From assembly GCA_035506275.1 (NCBI GenBank), contig DATJPT010000008.1, positions 486,700 through 550,699 on the forward strand: a stretch of 64,000 nucleotides of DNA, written 5' to 3'. Below the pieces are notes generated by a model, which did not search any database, was not told the origin of the DNA, and worked only from the letters and a program-made list of their open reading frames with translations. A program made the position numbers and the translations under genes. This DNA comes from Bacteroidota bacterium. Lineage in GTDB: Bacteria > Bacteroidota > Ignavibacteria > UBA10030 > UBA8401. Positions 10,298 to 19,657 of this stretch are shown here, in pieces. The stretch's first letter is position 1, and the number at the start of each line of letters is the position of its first letter.

Positions 10298-10962
10298 GCG
10301 ATGACGATGGCCTCGCCGAAGTCAAGGTTTGGGACATGAAACGTTTTTCGATGAATCGCGGAAAGACCGTACCGGTGAATTGCTGCGACATGCTCTCTGG
10401 TCCCGTATCCCTTATGCTTTGCGAAACCGTAGTGCGGATACTCGACATCGTATTCCCTCATCAACGAGTCACGCGTGACCTTTGCAATGATCGACGCCGC
10501 GGCGATGCAGTGCGAGAGCGCGTCTCCCTTGACGACATTCTCGACCGGGATCCGTTCATGCCGGAAAAAGTTTCCATCCACGAGAAGCTGCGCGGGTTGA
10601 ACGCTCAGCTGGTCAATGGCTTTGTGCATTGCAAGCATCGAGGCCTGCAGAATGTTGATCCGGTCGATCACCTCGTGGCTCACGGTTCCGACCCCGACGG
10701 CGACGGCTTCGCGGCAAATCGCATGGTACAGTTCCTCGCGTCTTTGTTCGGAGAGTTTTTTCGAGTCGTCGACGAACGGAATGCACACGTTGGGCTTGAA
10801 GACAACCGCGGCCGCAACGACGGGTCCCGCCAGCGGTCCCCTCCCCGCTTCATCGACTCCTGCGACGGAAAGAATATTTCTCTCCCAATATTGCCGTTCA
10901 AAAAAGAGAAGATCTTTCTTCTCCTGCTCTCGTCGCCTGGCGCGATGTACGGTTTCTTCCAT
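10294..10962 (-). CDS. rnhB: Ribonuclease HII
   Basis: Removes RNA from RNA-DNA hybrids, including single misincorporated ribonucleotides. Catalytic signatures: GVDEAGRGPLAGPVV (D37, E38), the DDSKKLSE motif, VVKGDALSHCIAAASIIAKVTRD with the third and fourth acidic positions, and the C-terminal YPHYGFAKHKGYGT. I start it at 10962 (223 aa) because AAGGGAG lies 9 bases upstream; the frame is open to 11013, which would overlap the upstream gene. The stop overlaps the next gene's ATG. Confidence 0.96.
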   Translation of the reverse strand: MEETVHRARRREQEKKDLLFFERQYWERNILSVAGVDEAGRGPLAGPVVAAAVVFKPNVCIPFVDDSKKLSEQRREELYHAICREAVAVGVGTVSHEVIDRINILQASMLAMHKAIDQLSVQPAQLLVDGNFFRHERIPVENVVKGDALSHCIAAASIIAKVTRDSLMREYDVEYPHYGFAKHKGYGTREHVAAIHRYGLSAIHRKTFHVPNLDFGEAIVIA

Positions 10963-10993
10963 TCGGTATTCTCCCTTACAATCACGGCCCATG

Positions 10994-11821
10994 TTATCCA
11001 AGATAGATGGCAAGCAGACCGATCAGCATGTCATATTTCAGCAGAGCGCTGAGCCTATTAAGGTTCTTCGGTGTCGTATCCCTCCACATCGAAACCATCG
11101 TGAACGCGACCACGCAGTCGACTCCGGCGACAACGACAACAAAATAAAGCACCCCGTATTGATGATTGACAAAAGGAATGATCGTTGACGCGATCACGGC
11201 TCCGAGAAATACCGATGCGGCGATCAAGCCGGATTTCATCCCGTACTTTACCGGTAACGTTCCGGCCTGGTCCATTGCATCTCCTTCCACGTCTTCCATA
11301 TCCTTGACAAGCTCGCGGCCAACATTGATGAGAAATGCGAACACGGCGGGTAATGTTGCCCTTTCAATATTTCCGACAGCGGCGCCGCCATAAATAAAGG
11401 CAAGTCCTGTCAGCAATCCAACGGTGAGGTTTCCCAAAAGAGGCGTCCTCTTCAATCGGTAACTGTAAAAGAAAATGAGAACGGCCGCGCCAACCGCTAT
11501 CAGTTGTGCGACCGAAGGTAAAAAAAGATTCAGCAACAGACCGACGGATGTGAGGAGCGCATAAAAGAATGAAGCGGCACGCGGAGTGACGGCTCCGCTT
11601 GGCAGCGGCCTGGCCGGCTTGTTGATGCGGTCGATTTCCACGTCGAAGATATCGTTCACGACCATGCCGCCGCCGCCGATGCATCCGGCGGCCAGTGCTG
11701 CACACACCATCGCGACGGTCTGCCCTGCCTTCCCCCCCGCAAGCAGACACGAAATCAGCACCGAAGCGACAGTGATGAAAAAATTCGACGGCCGAAGAAG
11801 ATGGATATACCGGTTGTTCAA
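10994..11821 (-). CDS. UbiA-family prenyltransferase (geranylgeranylglycerol-phosphate type)
   Basis: 275 residues with about eight membrane helices. Both aspartate motifs of the UbiA superfamily are present: NDIFDVEIDRINKPARPLPSG (N56, D57, D60, D64) and KDMEDVEGD near residue 172. The sequence around the first motif, and the absence of ubiquinone or menaquinone genes nearby, fit the branch that includes digeranylgeranylglyceryl phosphate synthase (ether-lipid step) and related FCB-group enzymes. MenA- or chlorophyll-type activity cannot be excluded. It lies 11 bases after the Omp85 gene and before rnhB in a same-strand row. Confidence 0.8.
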   Translation of the reverse strand: MNNRYIHLLRPSNFFITVASVLISCLLAGGKAGQTVAMVCAALAAGCIGGGGMVVNDIFDVEIDRINKPARPLPSGAVTPRAASFFYALLTSVGLLLNLFLPSVAQLIAVGAAVLIFFYSYRLKRTPLLGNLTVGLLTGLAFIYGGAAVGNIERATLPAVFAFLINVGRELVKDMEDVEGDAMDQAGTLPVKYGMKSGLIAASVFLGAVIASTIIPFVNHQYGVLYFVVVVAGVDCVVAFTMVSMWRDTTPKNLNRLSALLKYDMLIGLLAIYLG

Positions 11822-11832
11822 GAAATATCCCG

Positions 11833-13611
11833 TTAAAAATCGTTCGAAATTCCGAAGTGTATCTTTGCCGTGCTGAACGTATCCCCTTCACCAAGCGCAA
11901 GACTGACCTGCATCACGCCGACGGCCGTATCGAGACGTGTTCCGACACCGTATCCGTACAAAAATTTCTCCTGCGACGGCAATGAGCGCAGTTGGTCGGC
12001 AGGCCTCGAAAAATATCCCGCATCGAAAAAGCCAAAGACGTTCGACAACCGGCCGGTCAAAAATCGGTATTCGACGTTTGACCAAAGGATCTGCGAGCCG
12101 AAAAACTGGTTCTCCAAATAGCCCCGGACGGAATTGGTTCCTCCGATCTGAAACAGGTCGCTTTGCTCGAGCTGGCTTGAGGTGATCTTCTTGCCATGAA
12201 AGCCTGCCATCAACACTTGGCTCCGGAACAGCGGCAGGAAACATTCCATATCCATTGAGAACTGCTCGACAAGATAACTTTGGTCCGGCGCAAGAGCAAG
12301 GTATTGTTCGGGGCCAGTGATTTTTTTTGTGCCGCGGCTGTACGCGGTTGCATAGTTGATTCCCGACGTCGGATTACGGGCGTCGTTGCGCGTGTCAAAA
12401 TGCAATTCACCCCCGAACGAGAGGAGACTGCTTTCAAATACCGTAAAATACGTCAAGGATGCCGAAGGAATAACAGATTCCTGACTGAGTGTCGCTGCGA
12501 CAGAAAGGTCCGTCGTAAGAACGACATCGGCCCGAACATTGTATGTGGTTTTGATGTAGGATGAATCCTGCTTCCGCTGGAAAATTCCCGCTCCGATATT
12601 GACCGGGTAGCCGCCAACCCACGGCTCATCATAACTTGCCTCAAGTTCCTGAGTCGTTTGATTTTCCCGCTGCCAGCGGACGAGAGCTTTCCGTCCCGTG
12701 CCGAATAAATTTCTCATCGAGATATACACGTTGCCGGTGAAATATCCGCTCGTTCCTGTCGCGGCGGGGGGAACATAACCGACGATGCCGTCAAAATTGT
12801 TCGTGTTCCCCTCTTGAACCATCAGGGAAATTCCTCCCGAAACGGTATCCGAATATCCCGGGTCGCGGAAAAGATACAATTGAGGCTCGCTGACGGAGGA
12901 AAAAATGCCGAGCCGCATGAGCCGGCGCCGGATATCGTCCACTTTTTCCTGATCGTAAACTTCGTTCGGCCGGAGGTACGCTTCGCGCGCGATGACGCTG
13001 CGGCGGGTCGTCGTATTTCCCTCAACTTTGATTTCGTCGAGATACACGCGCGGCCCTTCGGTCACAGCAAGGACAAAGGACAAGCGTGACGCATCAAGCG
13101 TATCAAGTTGAAGAGAGTCGACATGGATCCTCGCCAGCGGATAGCCGTTGTTTTCGTATTGTGTGAGAACGTCGTCGATGTCTTTTTCAAGCGTCGCCTG
13201 ATGGAGCAATCCCCCCGGAACCGTTTCGAAACGGCGCCGCATGTCATCCGGTGAAAAGACCGTTGCTCCCGAAATTCCGATATGCGCAACAAGCGACTGC
13301 TTCCCCTCATCGAGGAAAAAATCAAGAGCCACAGACGCGCTGTCCGAAGAATAGATCGGCAAAACGGAATCTACGCGCGCAAAAAAGAACCCCTCGTTCC
13401 GGTAATGCTCCTGCACCGCGCGGACGGAAGCGGCGACCCGGTCCTTTGAATACTCCGATCCGCGGCCGGCTGGAAGAAACTGAATCAGCTCCTGCTGTGA
13501 GAAATAGCGGTTTCCGAAAAACTCGATCGAGGTAATTTTGGTCTGTGGGAAAAGAACGGAGTGGAATACCACCGTCACGAGCGTAAGACCATACAGTTGT
13601 CGGCAAAACAT
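11833..13611 (-). CDS. BamA/Omp85-family outer-membrane assembly protein
   Basis: 592 residues: signal peptide (ends near LFPQ), then three POTRA-like modules (about 25-100, 105-180, 185-260; for example IEFFGNRYFSQQELI and IKVEGNTTTRRSVIAREAYLRPNEVYD), then a 16-strand-type barrel. The barrel holds the conserved loop-6 region (FQIGGTNSVRGYLENQFFGSQ; the usual VRGY/F motif) and ends in a terminal aromatic residue. It is shorter than E. coli BamA (five POTRA), so it may be a TamA/BamA paralogue specialised for some barrels. It is preceded by a GWxTD protein and followed by the prenyltransferase. Confidence 0.9.
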   Translation of the reverse strand: MFCRQLYGLTLVTVVFHSVLFPQTKITSIEFFGNRYFSQQELIQFLPAGRGSEYSKDRVAASVRAVQEHYRNEGFFFARVDSVLPIYSSDSASVALDFFLDEGKQSLVAHIGISGATVFSPDDMRRRFETVPGGLLHQATLEKDIDDVLTQYENNGYPLARIHVDSLQLDTLDASRLSFVLAVTEGPRVYLDEIKVEGNTTTRRSVIAREAYLRPNEVYDQEKVDDIRRRLMRLGIFSSVSEPQLYLFRDPGYSDTVSGGISLMVQEGNTNNFDGIVGYVPPAATGTSGYFTGNVYISMRNLFGTGRKALVRWQRENQTTQELEASYDEPWVGGYPVNIGAGIFQRKQDSSYIKTTYNVRADVVLTTDLSVAATLSQESVIPSASLTYFTVFESSLLSFGGELHFDTRNDARNPTSGINYATAYSRGTKKITGPEQYLALAPDQSYLVEQFSMDMECFLPLFRSQVLMAGFHGKKITSSQLEQSDLFQIGGTNSVRGYLENQFFGSQILWSNVEYRFLTGRLSNVFGFFDAGYFSRPADQLRSLPSQEKFLYGYGVGTRLDTAVGVMQVSLALGEGDTFSTAKIHFGISNDF

Positions 13612-13650
13612 GATCGGCGATGCTGCGGTTTCACAAAAGGCGCGGTCTCG

Positions 13651-14949
13651 TTATTTGTACATGCGCTGTACCAGGTCCCAGATCGGCGTCTGGAGGCGAT
13701 AATCACCAAACCCTGATTCATCGACGAAAATGACCTGCCGGTTATAGTCGTAGTAGGTCCAAATTTCGTATGGTTTGGAGTCAATCTCAAAAGGATGCCG
13801 GTCAACGCTTCCGGGAGCGCCAAGAGTAATGAAGACCATCCCCATGTCCGTCCGCCATCCGTCGATGAAATGGGAAAAATGATCGTTCGAGTACTGCACG
13901 CGATTGTAATATTCTTCCATGGCCTGGTTGCGCGAGAAGCCGGGACTTGGGTTCCTTTTTTTCCAAAACTCCGTGAACAGCTTCTCCTTCTCTTCCAGCG
14001 TGGGCGCGTCGGCCATTGCTTCGTATTCCTTGCTCGTCGCGATGTATTTGGCCTGCCTGATGGCAAGGTCTATCTCAGCAAGCGTCGTCGGAACGCTCAC
14101 CCACCTCATCGTGAAGCCGCGCCTTTTTTCGGAGGTGAACGTTCCTGCGTCGGCCGACCTGGGCACCGGTTGGGCGTCAATTTCCAGAATATACGTCCCC
14201 GCAGAAAAGTGTGCGGTGTCTACTGCTGCGATCACCTCGGTTCTTTTCCCGTCCAGCCGTCTGCGTTCGGTGCGGGCATACAGTCGGTTTTCTTTTCTGT
14301 CGAGCACCTGATACGTCAGGGATACTGAATCCGCCCCCACCGAATTATAGAGTTCGAAAAAAACGGAAAAACCATGGGGAAGGTCGTACATATTCCCTGA
14401 AACATTCGGGACAATGGTCGAGCGGCCCCCTTTATTCGTCACTTGGTTGACCAGCATGATATCGCTGATGGAGAACGGACTTTCAAAGTAATTTTGAACG
14501 TTGATCTTTCTGGTTTGGGCGTACGCCTTCCCGGATTCCTGCTCCCGCAGTTCTGCGCGCAGCTCGTACTTGCCCGGAGCCAGCGCCATCGATCCGGTCA
14601 CGGTGCTGAACTCCCTTTTCGACTGCGTCTCGTCGAAAGAACGGAGCCGGATCTCCTTGTTCCATGTCTTTTCAACAACTTCGTTCCCGTCGTCGTTGAG
14701 AATATCGACCGTAATTTCATAGCGGGCGACGAAACCTGAATCGGCCGCCACAAACTTCAGGACTTCGAACGGAATTTCGGTGTAAATGTCGATCCGTGAG
14801 GAGGCGGAATCGTTCGACCGAAAGCTCAAGGCATCGAGGTAGAAAGCGGGGATGCCGATCGGAGCCCGGTCCGAGCGGTTGTCAACTTGCGCGCCGAGGG
14901 GGGACACGTAGGCACAAAGAAGCAACGTACCGAGAATGAATGTTCTCAT
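13651..14949 (-). CDS. GWxTD-domain exported protein
   Basis: 432 residues from the ATG at 14949, which begins a good signal peptide (MRTFILGTLLLCAYVSPLGA). The frame is open to 15024, but that start would overlap rimO. The body is beta-rich and repeats jelly-roll-like strands (Y-ITVDILNDDGNEV, KYELRAELREQESG). The C-terminal domain carries the name motif GWRTD at residue 364, followed by MVFITLGAPG and PYEIWTYYDYNRQ. Function is unknown; the domain is common in Bacteroidota, Ignavibacteriota and Acidobacteriota, usually in exported proteins. It lies immediately upstream of the Omp85 gene. Confidence 0.88.
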   Translation of the reverse strand: MRTFILGTLLLCAYVSPLGAQVDNRSDRAPIGIPAFYLDALSFRSNDSASSRIDIYTEIPFEVLKFVAADSGFVARYEITVDILNDDGNEVVEKTWNKEIRLRSFDETQSKREFSTVTGSMALAPGKYELRAELREQESGKAYAQTRKINVQNYFESPFSISDIMLVNQVTNKGGRSTIVPNVSGNMYDLPHGFSVFFELYNSVGADSVSLTYQVLDRKENRLYARTERRRLDGKRTEVIAAVDTAHFSAGTYILEIDAQPVPRSADAGTFTSEKRRGFTMRWVSVPTTLAEIDLAIRQAKYIATSKEYEAMADAPTLEEKEKLFTEFWKKRNPSPGFSRNQAMEEYYNRVQYSNDHFSHFIDGWRTDMGMVFITLGAPGSVDRHPFEIDSKPYEIWTYYDYNRQVIFVDESGFGDYRLQTPIWDLVQRMYK

Positions 14950-14998
14950 AGGAGTACCGGTCCGAAAGATGAAATTTTGCTCTGGCGCTGCGCTCCGG

Positions 14999-16324
14999 TC
15001 ATACCGTCTCGCCGTAGAGGTCAAACTCCGCAGCGTCGGTCACCAGTACATCAACAAATTCGCCCGGTAAAAGGTGTCTCGCCTTCGCCGGCGTAATGAA
15101 GATTTCATTGTCTATTTCGGGGGCATCCCACATCGTCCGGCCGATGAAGGTTTCATCCTCATGCCGTTCGACGACGGCGCGGACGGTTTTTCCGATGCGC
15201 CCCTCATTCCGCTCGCGCGAGATTACCCGCTGGACATCCATGACCGCCGCGCGCCGGGCCTCTTTTTCGTCGTGAGAGATCGGGTCGCCGAGACCGTAGG
15301 CCGCGGTGCCGTCTTCCTGAGAATACGTGAACACGCCCAGCCTGTCGAAACGAACGGCCTTGATGAACTCGATGAGCTCTTCAACATCGCGGTCGGTCTC
15401 GTTGGGATAACCCGTGATCAACGTCGTACGGAGTGCGATATCGGGGATCGCCGTCCGGATTTCCTCGATCAGCGATTCTGTCGCGCGACGCGTGATTCCG
15501 CGCCGCATCGACCTCAGAACATTGTCGGACGCGTGCTGAATCGGCATATCGAGGTAGCGGCAAATTCTCGGGTTCTCCTGAAACACGCGAAGAATGTCGT
15601 GAGGAAATTTTGCCGGGTAGGCATACATCAATCGAATCCACTCAAGGCCGTTCACGCCCGCAAGAGAGGTGAGCAACGCCCCAAGTTTCCGCTGACCGTA
15701 GAGGTCCGATCCATAATACGTGGTATCCTGACCGATGACAATGAGCTCCTTCACCCCTTTGTCCACCAGCTTCATAACCTCATCCATGACCTGCTCAACC
15801 GGCTTGGAGCGGTGAACGCCGCGCATGATCGGTATGGCGCAGAACGAACAGGGGTTGTCGCAACCTTCAGAAATTTTGAGGTAGGCCGAGTAGTTCGGCG
15901 TCGAAAGCTGCCGTTCGCCGAGCAGCTCGTATTTATAGTTTCCGCCGAGCTCATTCACGATCAGCGGAACATCGTTCGACCCGAAAAAACGGTCGACCTC
16001 CGGGATCTCTTTGGCAAGATCGTCGTGGTATCGTTCCGACAAACATCCCATGACGATCACCTTTTCAAGCTTCCCCTCATTCTTCAGCTTGATGGTCTCC
16101 AGGATGGTATCGACGGATTGTCTTTTCGCCTCGTCGATGAACCCGCACGTGTTGATCACGGCGATTGAGGCGTCGGAAACGGAGGATGTCACTTCGAGGT
16201 CGTTCCCCTTCAACTGGCTCCACAGCGCCTCCGAATCGACCTGATTCTTGGCACAGCCCAGGGTGATGATCGCAACTTTTTTGGTCGTCTTCTCTGCTTC
16301 GATCTTTCGTCCCGCCTCTTTCAT
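14999..16324 (-). CDS. rimO: Ribosomal protein S12 methylthiotransferase RimO
   Basis: Radical-SAM enzyme that methylthiolates an aspartate of ribosomal protein uS12. The N-terminal UPF0004 domain holds the three cysteines of the auxiliary 4Fe-4S cluster (C24, C60, C94). The radical-SAM triad is C155, C159 and C162 in SEGCDNPCSFCAIP. A C-terminal TRAM domain ends the 441-residue chain. The close paralogue MiaB was considered, but ITLGCAKNQVDSE and FCAIPIMRG are RimO-like. The start overlaps the cdsA stop by four bases. Confidence 0.95.
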   Translation of the reverse strand: MKEAGRKIEAEKTTKKVAIITLGCAKNQVDSEALWSQLKGNDLEVTSSVSDASIAVINTCGFIDEAKRQSVDTILETIKLKNEGKLEKVIVMGCLSERYHDDLAKEIPEVDRFFGSNDVPLIVNELGGNYKYELLGERQLSTPNYSAYLKISEGCDNPCSFCAIPIMRGVHRSKPVEQVMDEVMKLVDKGVKELIVIGQDTTYYGSDLYGQRKLGALLTSLAGVNGLEWIRLMYAYPAKFPHDILRVFQENPRICRYLDMPIQHASDNVLRSMRRGITRRATESLIEEIRTAIPDIALRTTLITGYPNETDRDVEELIEFIKAVRFDRLGVFTYSQEDGTAAYGLGDPISHDEKEARRAAVMDVQRVISRERNEGRIGKTVRAVVERHEDETFIGRTMWDAPEIDNEIFITPAKARHLLPGEFVDVLVTDAAEFDLYGETV

Positions 16325-17274
16325 GACAAGGCAAAATAGCGTAGATAAAGATACAAAATCGGTGAGACAAATATCAAACTGTCGAATCTGTCAAAGACGC
16401 CGCCATGACCGGGTATCATGTTGGATGAATCTTTGACTCCGGCATCGCGCTTAAACAGCGACTCTACAAGATCTCCGATCTGGCCAAACACCCCAACAAC
16501 GCCTCCAATAATGAGCGCCTGATGGAGATGTAGATACGGGAGGTAAAACCGCTGCGCGACAATCATTGTCCCCACAGCGCCGAAAAATCCCCACGCGCTC
16601 CCTTCCCATGTTTTGTTCGGACTCACCCGGACAAACAGTTTATGTTTTCCCGTCGCCAGTCCTCCAAAATATGCCGCCGTGTCGCAGATCCAGATCGAAG
16701 CAAGAATTGCGATGACCATCACCCCTCCCCAGTCGTACGCAATACCCCGGGCAGAGTCGTCAGCCAGACCATTGATGCCATTCAGAGATTCACGAACCAG
16801 CCTAAGCGGAAATTCACTCCCGAACAGCTCGCGAATGCCGATCAAGGTGGAAAGGAAAGCTCCGATATAAACCACGCCAAGGATCGTGGCGCCGGCGTTG
16901 GTTAACACCGATCCCTTGTTTCGGAAGAGCTCTACGGTAAGTACGCAAATAAAAAAAAGGGCAAGAACGATGAAAAATATCTGCACAGTGTCGATACTCA
17001 ACAGCAGGCTTTGCCCCCCGAACAGCGCTGAAATAAGCTGCTTCAGGAAAAACGAGGCGTTCAGCATGATCACCGCGACGATTCCCAGCGCTCTTTGCAC
17101 CGACGCTCCTTTGAGCGCGGCCATCGCGTAGAATTCATTCAGAGCGAAGCAAGAAATCAGGCTGACGAAAAGGAAAAAAAGAATTCCGCCATGGTATGAA
17201 ATGAGCAGAACCGCCGGAACGGCGACAACAGCGACAAGCACACGGGAAAGAAGGTTGGGATAGTTGATCGCCAT
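16321..17274 (-). CDS. cdsA: Phosphatidate cytidylyltransferase
   Basis: Makes CDP-diacylglycerol (or CDP-archaeol-like products in relatives) from phosphatidic acid and CTP in the inner membrane. About eight membrane segments; the family signature is in the last third (SPNKTWEGSAWGFFGA, then GDLVESLFKRDAGVKDSS and GHGGVFDRFDS). I start at the ATG at 17274 (317 aa); the open frame upstream to 17388 lies inside the zinc-ribbon gene and reads as non-membrane sequence. Confidence 0.95.
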   Translation of the reverse strand: MAINYPNLLSRVLVAVVAVPAVLLISYHGGILFFLFVSLISCFALNEFYAMAALKGASVQRALGIVAVIMLNASFFLKQLISALFGGQSLLLSIDTVQIFFIVLALFFICVLTVELFRNKGSVLTNAGATILGVVYIGAFLSTLIGIRELFGSEFPLRLVRESLNGINGLADDSARGIAYDWGGVMVIAILASIWICDTAAYFGGLATGKHKLFVRVSPNKTWEGSAWGFFGAVGTMIVAQRFYLPYLHLHQALIIGGVVGVFGQIGDLVESLFKRDAGVKDSSNMIPGHGGVFDRFDSLIFVSPILYLYLRYFALS

Positions 17275-17284
17275 GATGTTCGTT

Positions 17285-17737
17285 TCAGTAGGTAAGGAAC
17301 TCTTCAAGGTCCATGTCTTTGAGCAGCCGTTTGGCCTCCTCCGTAGATTTCCCGTTGACGAACACAGAGACGGGAGAAGCATTGGCAAAAGAGAAAAATT
17401 GCGCGTAATGTTTTGCCGCGAATTGGCGCGCCGTCACACCGTTCAACGAAAGATTCTTTACGATGATATCCGCCTCGAATTCGTTGGCTAAGGTCGCAAG
17501 TTTTGTGAAGTCCGCGGCCATTTGAGAGTGAGCGACATCATCGCAATACATCTTCCCTTCCCGCGTGACCGAACAATCGCCGCAGACCGGTTTGCCGCAC
17601 ATGACGCAAACGCCGACGGCGACCGTGCCGGAGTGGTTTTCACATTCGACTTCTTCGTTGGGAAGAAGAAGATAACCGCACCCTCGGCAAAACAAAGACG
17701 CTTCAGCATTCGAGTTTAAGCAGCGCGGGCATTTCAC
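17285..17737 (-). CDS. Zinc-ribbon / B-box-like protein with DUF2007-like tail
   Basis: 150 residues starting with GTG at 17737, preceded by GGAGG seven bases upstream; the GTG overlaps the stop of the CPBP gene (GTGA). Residues 3-20 form a CPRC...CRGC zinc ribbon. About 29-60 resemble a B-box zinc finger (CENH, CVMC, CGDC, CDDVAH). The rest (about 75-150: NEFEADIIVKNLSLNGVTAR ... SVFVNGKSTEEAKRLLKDMD) fits the small ferredoxin-like DUF2007 fold. Probably cytosolic and regulatory or chaperone-like; no function is known to me. Confidence 0.75.
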   Translation of the reverse strand: MKCPRCLNSNAEASLFCRGCGYLLLPNEEVECENHSGTVAVGVCVMCGKPVCGDCSVTREGKMYCDDVAHSQMAADFTKLATLANEFEADIIVKNLSLNGVTARQFAAKHYAQFFSFANASPVSVFVNGKSTEEAKRLLKDMDLEEFLTY

Positions 17738-18702
17738 AGAGGTACCTCCCTCCCGGCCGGACTCTCCAGCCCGGAGGTCACCTGCCAATAGAAGTACATG
17801 GATACAAGAAAAACGATCCCAAAACCCGCAATCGTTGTCAAAACAAATGATGACGAATAATCTGCCAACGAATTGAACATCGACAACGCCGGTGAATCCT
17901 TGAGATCGGAATCATAGTATACTCCCAGGACCGAGACAAGATTATTCACAAAATGTGCCGCCATCGGAACGATGATCGTCTCCGACCTCGCCATAAAAAA
18001 TCCGAACAAGACTCCGAGACTCACGAGCGGAACAATAAGAAACGGGTTCACATGGTACAATCCAAAAATAATTCCGGTAAAAATAAACCCCCATTTCTTG
18101 TTGGTTGCAAGCGCCATATTCTTCTGGATGAGTCCTCTGAAAAGGAGCTCTTCGCAGATGGCCGGAGTCAAGGCAACAACAAGGATGACGAACGCCAATT
18201 CGGATGGGGAATGCGCCTTCACGAGCATGGTGTATGTCTCTTCGATCAACTTTCGTATCATTTCCAGAAAAGGACGCATCGATTCGGGCAAGGGGATTTT
18301 ATCCTGGAAATACAGATACCCTTCCATGACCTGCTGAAGCGAAAAGACCCCGACGGCTGCCAGGACAAATTCCGTTGCTTTCGGCACTCTTCTCGCCAAC
18401 GATGCGCGCCCCGCGCCATGCTGAATTCTCATCAGAACGATTGTGGGAATCAGCAAAAAAATCAACTGGGAAAGCATCGTTGCGAGCCGCATTCCCTGCA
18501 CATTCTCAGCGGTGATCGATTGGCCGAAGATCAGCAGAGTGATTCCTCCGCCGACAACCTGGTAGAGGATAAAGATCACCGCCAGCGCCACTGCGACGAA
18601 TCCCAGCGGGTTCATTCTCGTCCCGCCGGCAGCGGAGGGCGGCAACGCGGCGGGGAGTTCGGCTCCTTGAAGACCGGAATTATTTTCGGCGTTTTCGTCC
18701 AT
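17734..18702 (-). CDS. CPBP-family intramembrane metalloprotease (CAAX/Rce1-like)
   Basis: 322 residues, about eight membrane segments. All motifs of the family are present: EELLFRG (E184, E185, R189), the FGLYHVN helix (H217) and AHFVNNLV (H250, N253/N254). The N-terminal 30 residues are polar. In bacteria these proteases act in bacteriocin immunity, envelope signalling or peptide processing; the neighbours do not decide which. It overlaps the upstream deoxyhypusine-synthase-like gene by 23 bases and the zinc-ribbon gene by four. Confidence 0.9.
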   Translation of the reverse strand: MDENAENNSGLQGAELPAALPPSAAGGTRMNPLGFVAVALAVIFILYQVVGGGITLLIFGQSITAENVQGMRLATMLSQLIFLLIPTIVLMRIQHGAGRASLARRVPKATEFVLAAVGVFSLQQVMEGYLYFQDKIPLPESMRPFLEMIRKLIEETYTMLVKAHSPSELAFVILVVALTPAICEELLFRGLIQKNMALATNKKWGFIFTGIIFGLYHVNPFLIVPLVSLGVLFGFFMARSETIIVPMAAHFVNNLVSVLGVYYDSDLKDSPALSMFNSLADYSSSFVLTTIAGFGIVFLVSMYFYWQVTSGLESPAGREVPL

Positions 18703-19657
18703 CCGACTTGAAATGCTGTTTGATCAATGCTGCGAGCAAGGGGATCATAATTTCATGGTGGCCGGCAAAATCGAAGCCAGTGCCGGTCTTTTGCGTAGGG
18801 CGAAGAACCACGTTCATCATCGGGCGGTAATGTCGGAGCATGTCAAAATTCGCCGTAGTGAACCCCTGGGCTTTGCTGCCGAGATTGCGCGCGACGGTCA
18901 GCGCTTTCAAAAAAACCTCGGGCATGATGACCGCAGAACCGATATTCAGGACAACGCCGCCGCTGACGAGGTCTTTGACGACATTCGAGAAGACCTTAAA
19001 ATCGCGGAAGCTCAGTTCGCCGGTCGCCGCACCGTCCATGGTCGGCTGCTGGTGGACGATATCCGTTCCGATCGCCGCGTGAACAGTAACGGGAACGCCG
19101 AGTTCGTAGCATGTCGCCAGGATGCTCATATTTCTATTTTTTGCTTTCGCCTCAACAAGCGCGCGCCCGAGAGTTTCGCCGTATCCCATCGTCGTCATTG
19201 AATAGCCGATAGAAAGCGAATTGTTGATAAATTCGCCCGTCTCCCTCGACATACCGAATTTCCCGTCGAGAATATTTTCAGCAACATCTTCGGAGGTTTG
19301 CCCCCACAACGCCGTTTCAACGTCGTGAATTGAGGAAGCGCTGTTCATTGCCACTGCGGTCACGATCTTTCTTCGTACCAGATCGATGATGATCGGCGAC
19401 AATCCGACTTTAACGACATGTGCCCCCATCATGACGATGACGGGCTTCTTGGCTTTTCTTGCCCGGACAATATCGGCGACCAATGTTTTAAGATGAGCGG
19501 CGGCCAAAATATTCGGGAGAGAACGCGTGAACTCGGCGAAGGACTGCCGTACAGGATCGAAAGGAACGGCAAAATCCTTCGGAGCGACTTTGCTCTTGCG
19601 TGACGCGATTGAAATGGTCTTGATCTTCGAGAGGTCAGCCTGAGTGTATTTTGACAT
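18680..19657 (-). CDS. Deoxyhypusine-synthase-like protein
   Basis: 325 residues with the deoxyhypusine synthase fold pattern: VIVMMGAHVVKVGLSPII, an NAGS-like NSASSIHDVE, TSEDVAENILDGKFGM, then PVTVHAAIGTDIVHQQPTMDG and LNIGSAVIMPEVFLKAL. In archaea and eukaryotes the enzyme modifies eIF5A using spermidine and NAD. Bacteria lack eIF5A, so related bacterial proteins probably use other substrates (for example polyamines, as in homospermidine synthase). The usual catalytic lysine region is not clearly conserved. It lies one base from the DUF3108 gene stop. Confidence 0.75.
   Translation of the reverse strand: MSKYTQADLSKIKTISIASRKSKVAPKDFAVPFDPVRQSFAEFTRSLPNILAAAHLKTLVADIVRARKAKKPVIVMMGAHVVKVGLSPIIIDLVRRKIVTAVAMNSASSIHDVETALWGQTSEDVAENILDGKFGMSRETGEFINNSLSIGYSMTTMGYGETLGRALVEAKAKNRNMSILATCYELGVPVTVHAAIGTDIVHQQPTMDGAATGELSFRDFKVFSNVVKDLVSGGVVLNIGSAVIMPEVFLKALTVARNLGSKAQGFTTANFDMLRHYRPMMNVVLRPTQKTGTGFDFAGHHEIMIPLLAALIKQHFKSDGRKRRK

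Noticed and set aside
15074..16168. 364-codon plus-strand frame
   Set aside because: Antisense of rimO, whose cysteine motifs fix the coding strand.
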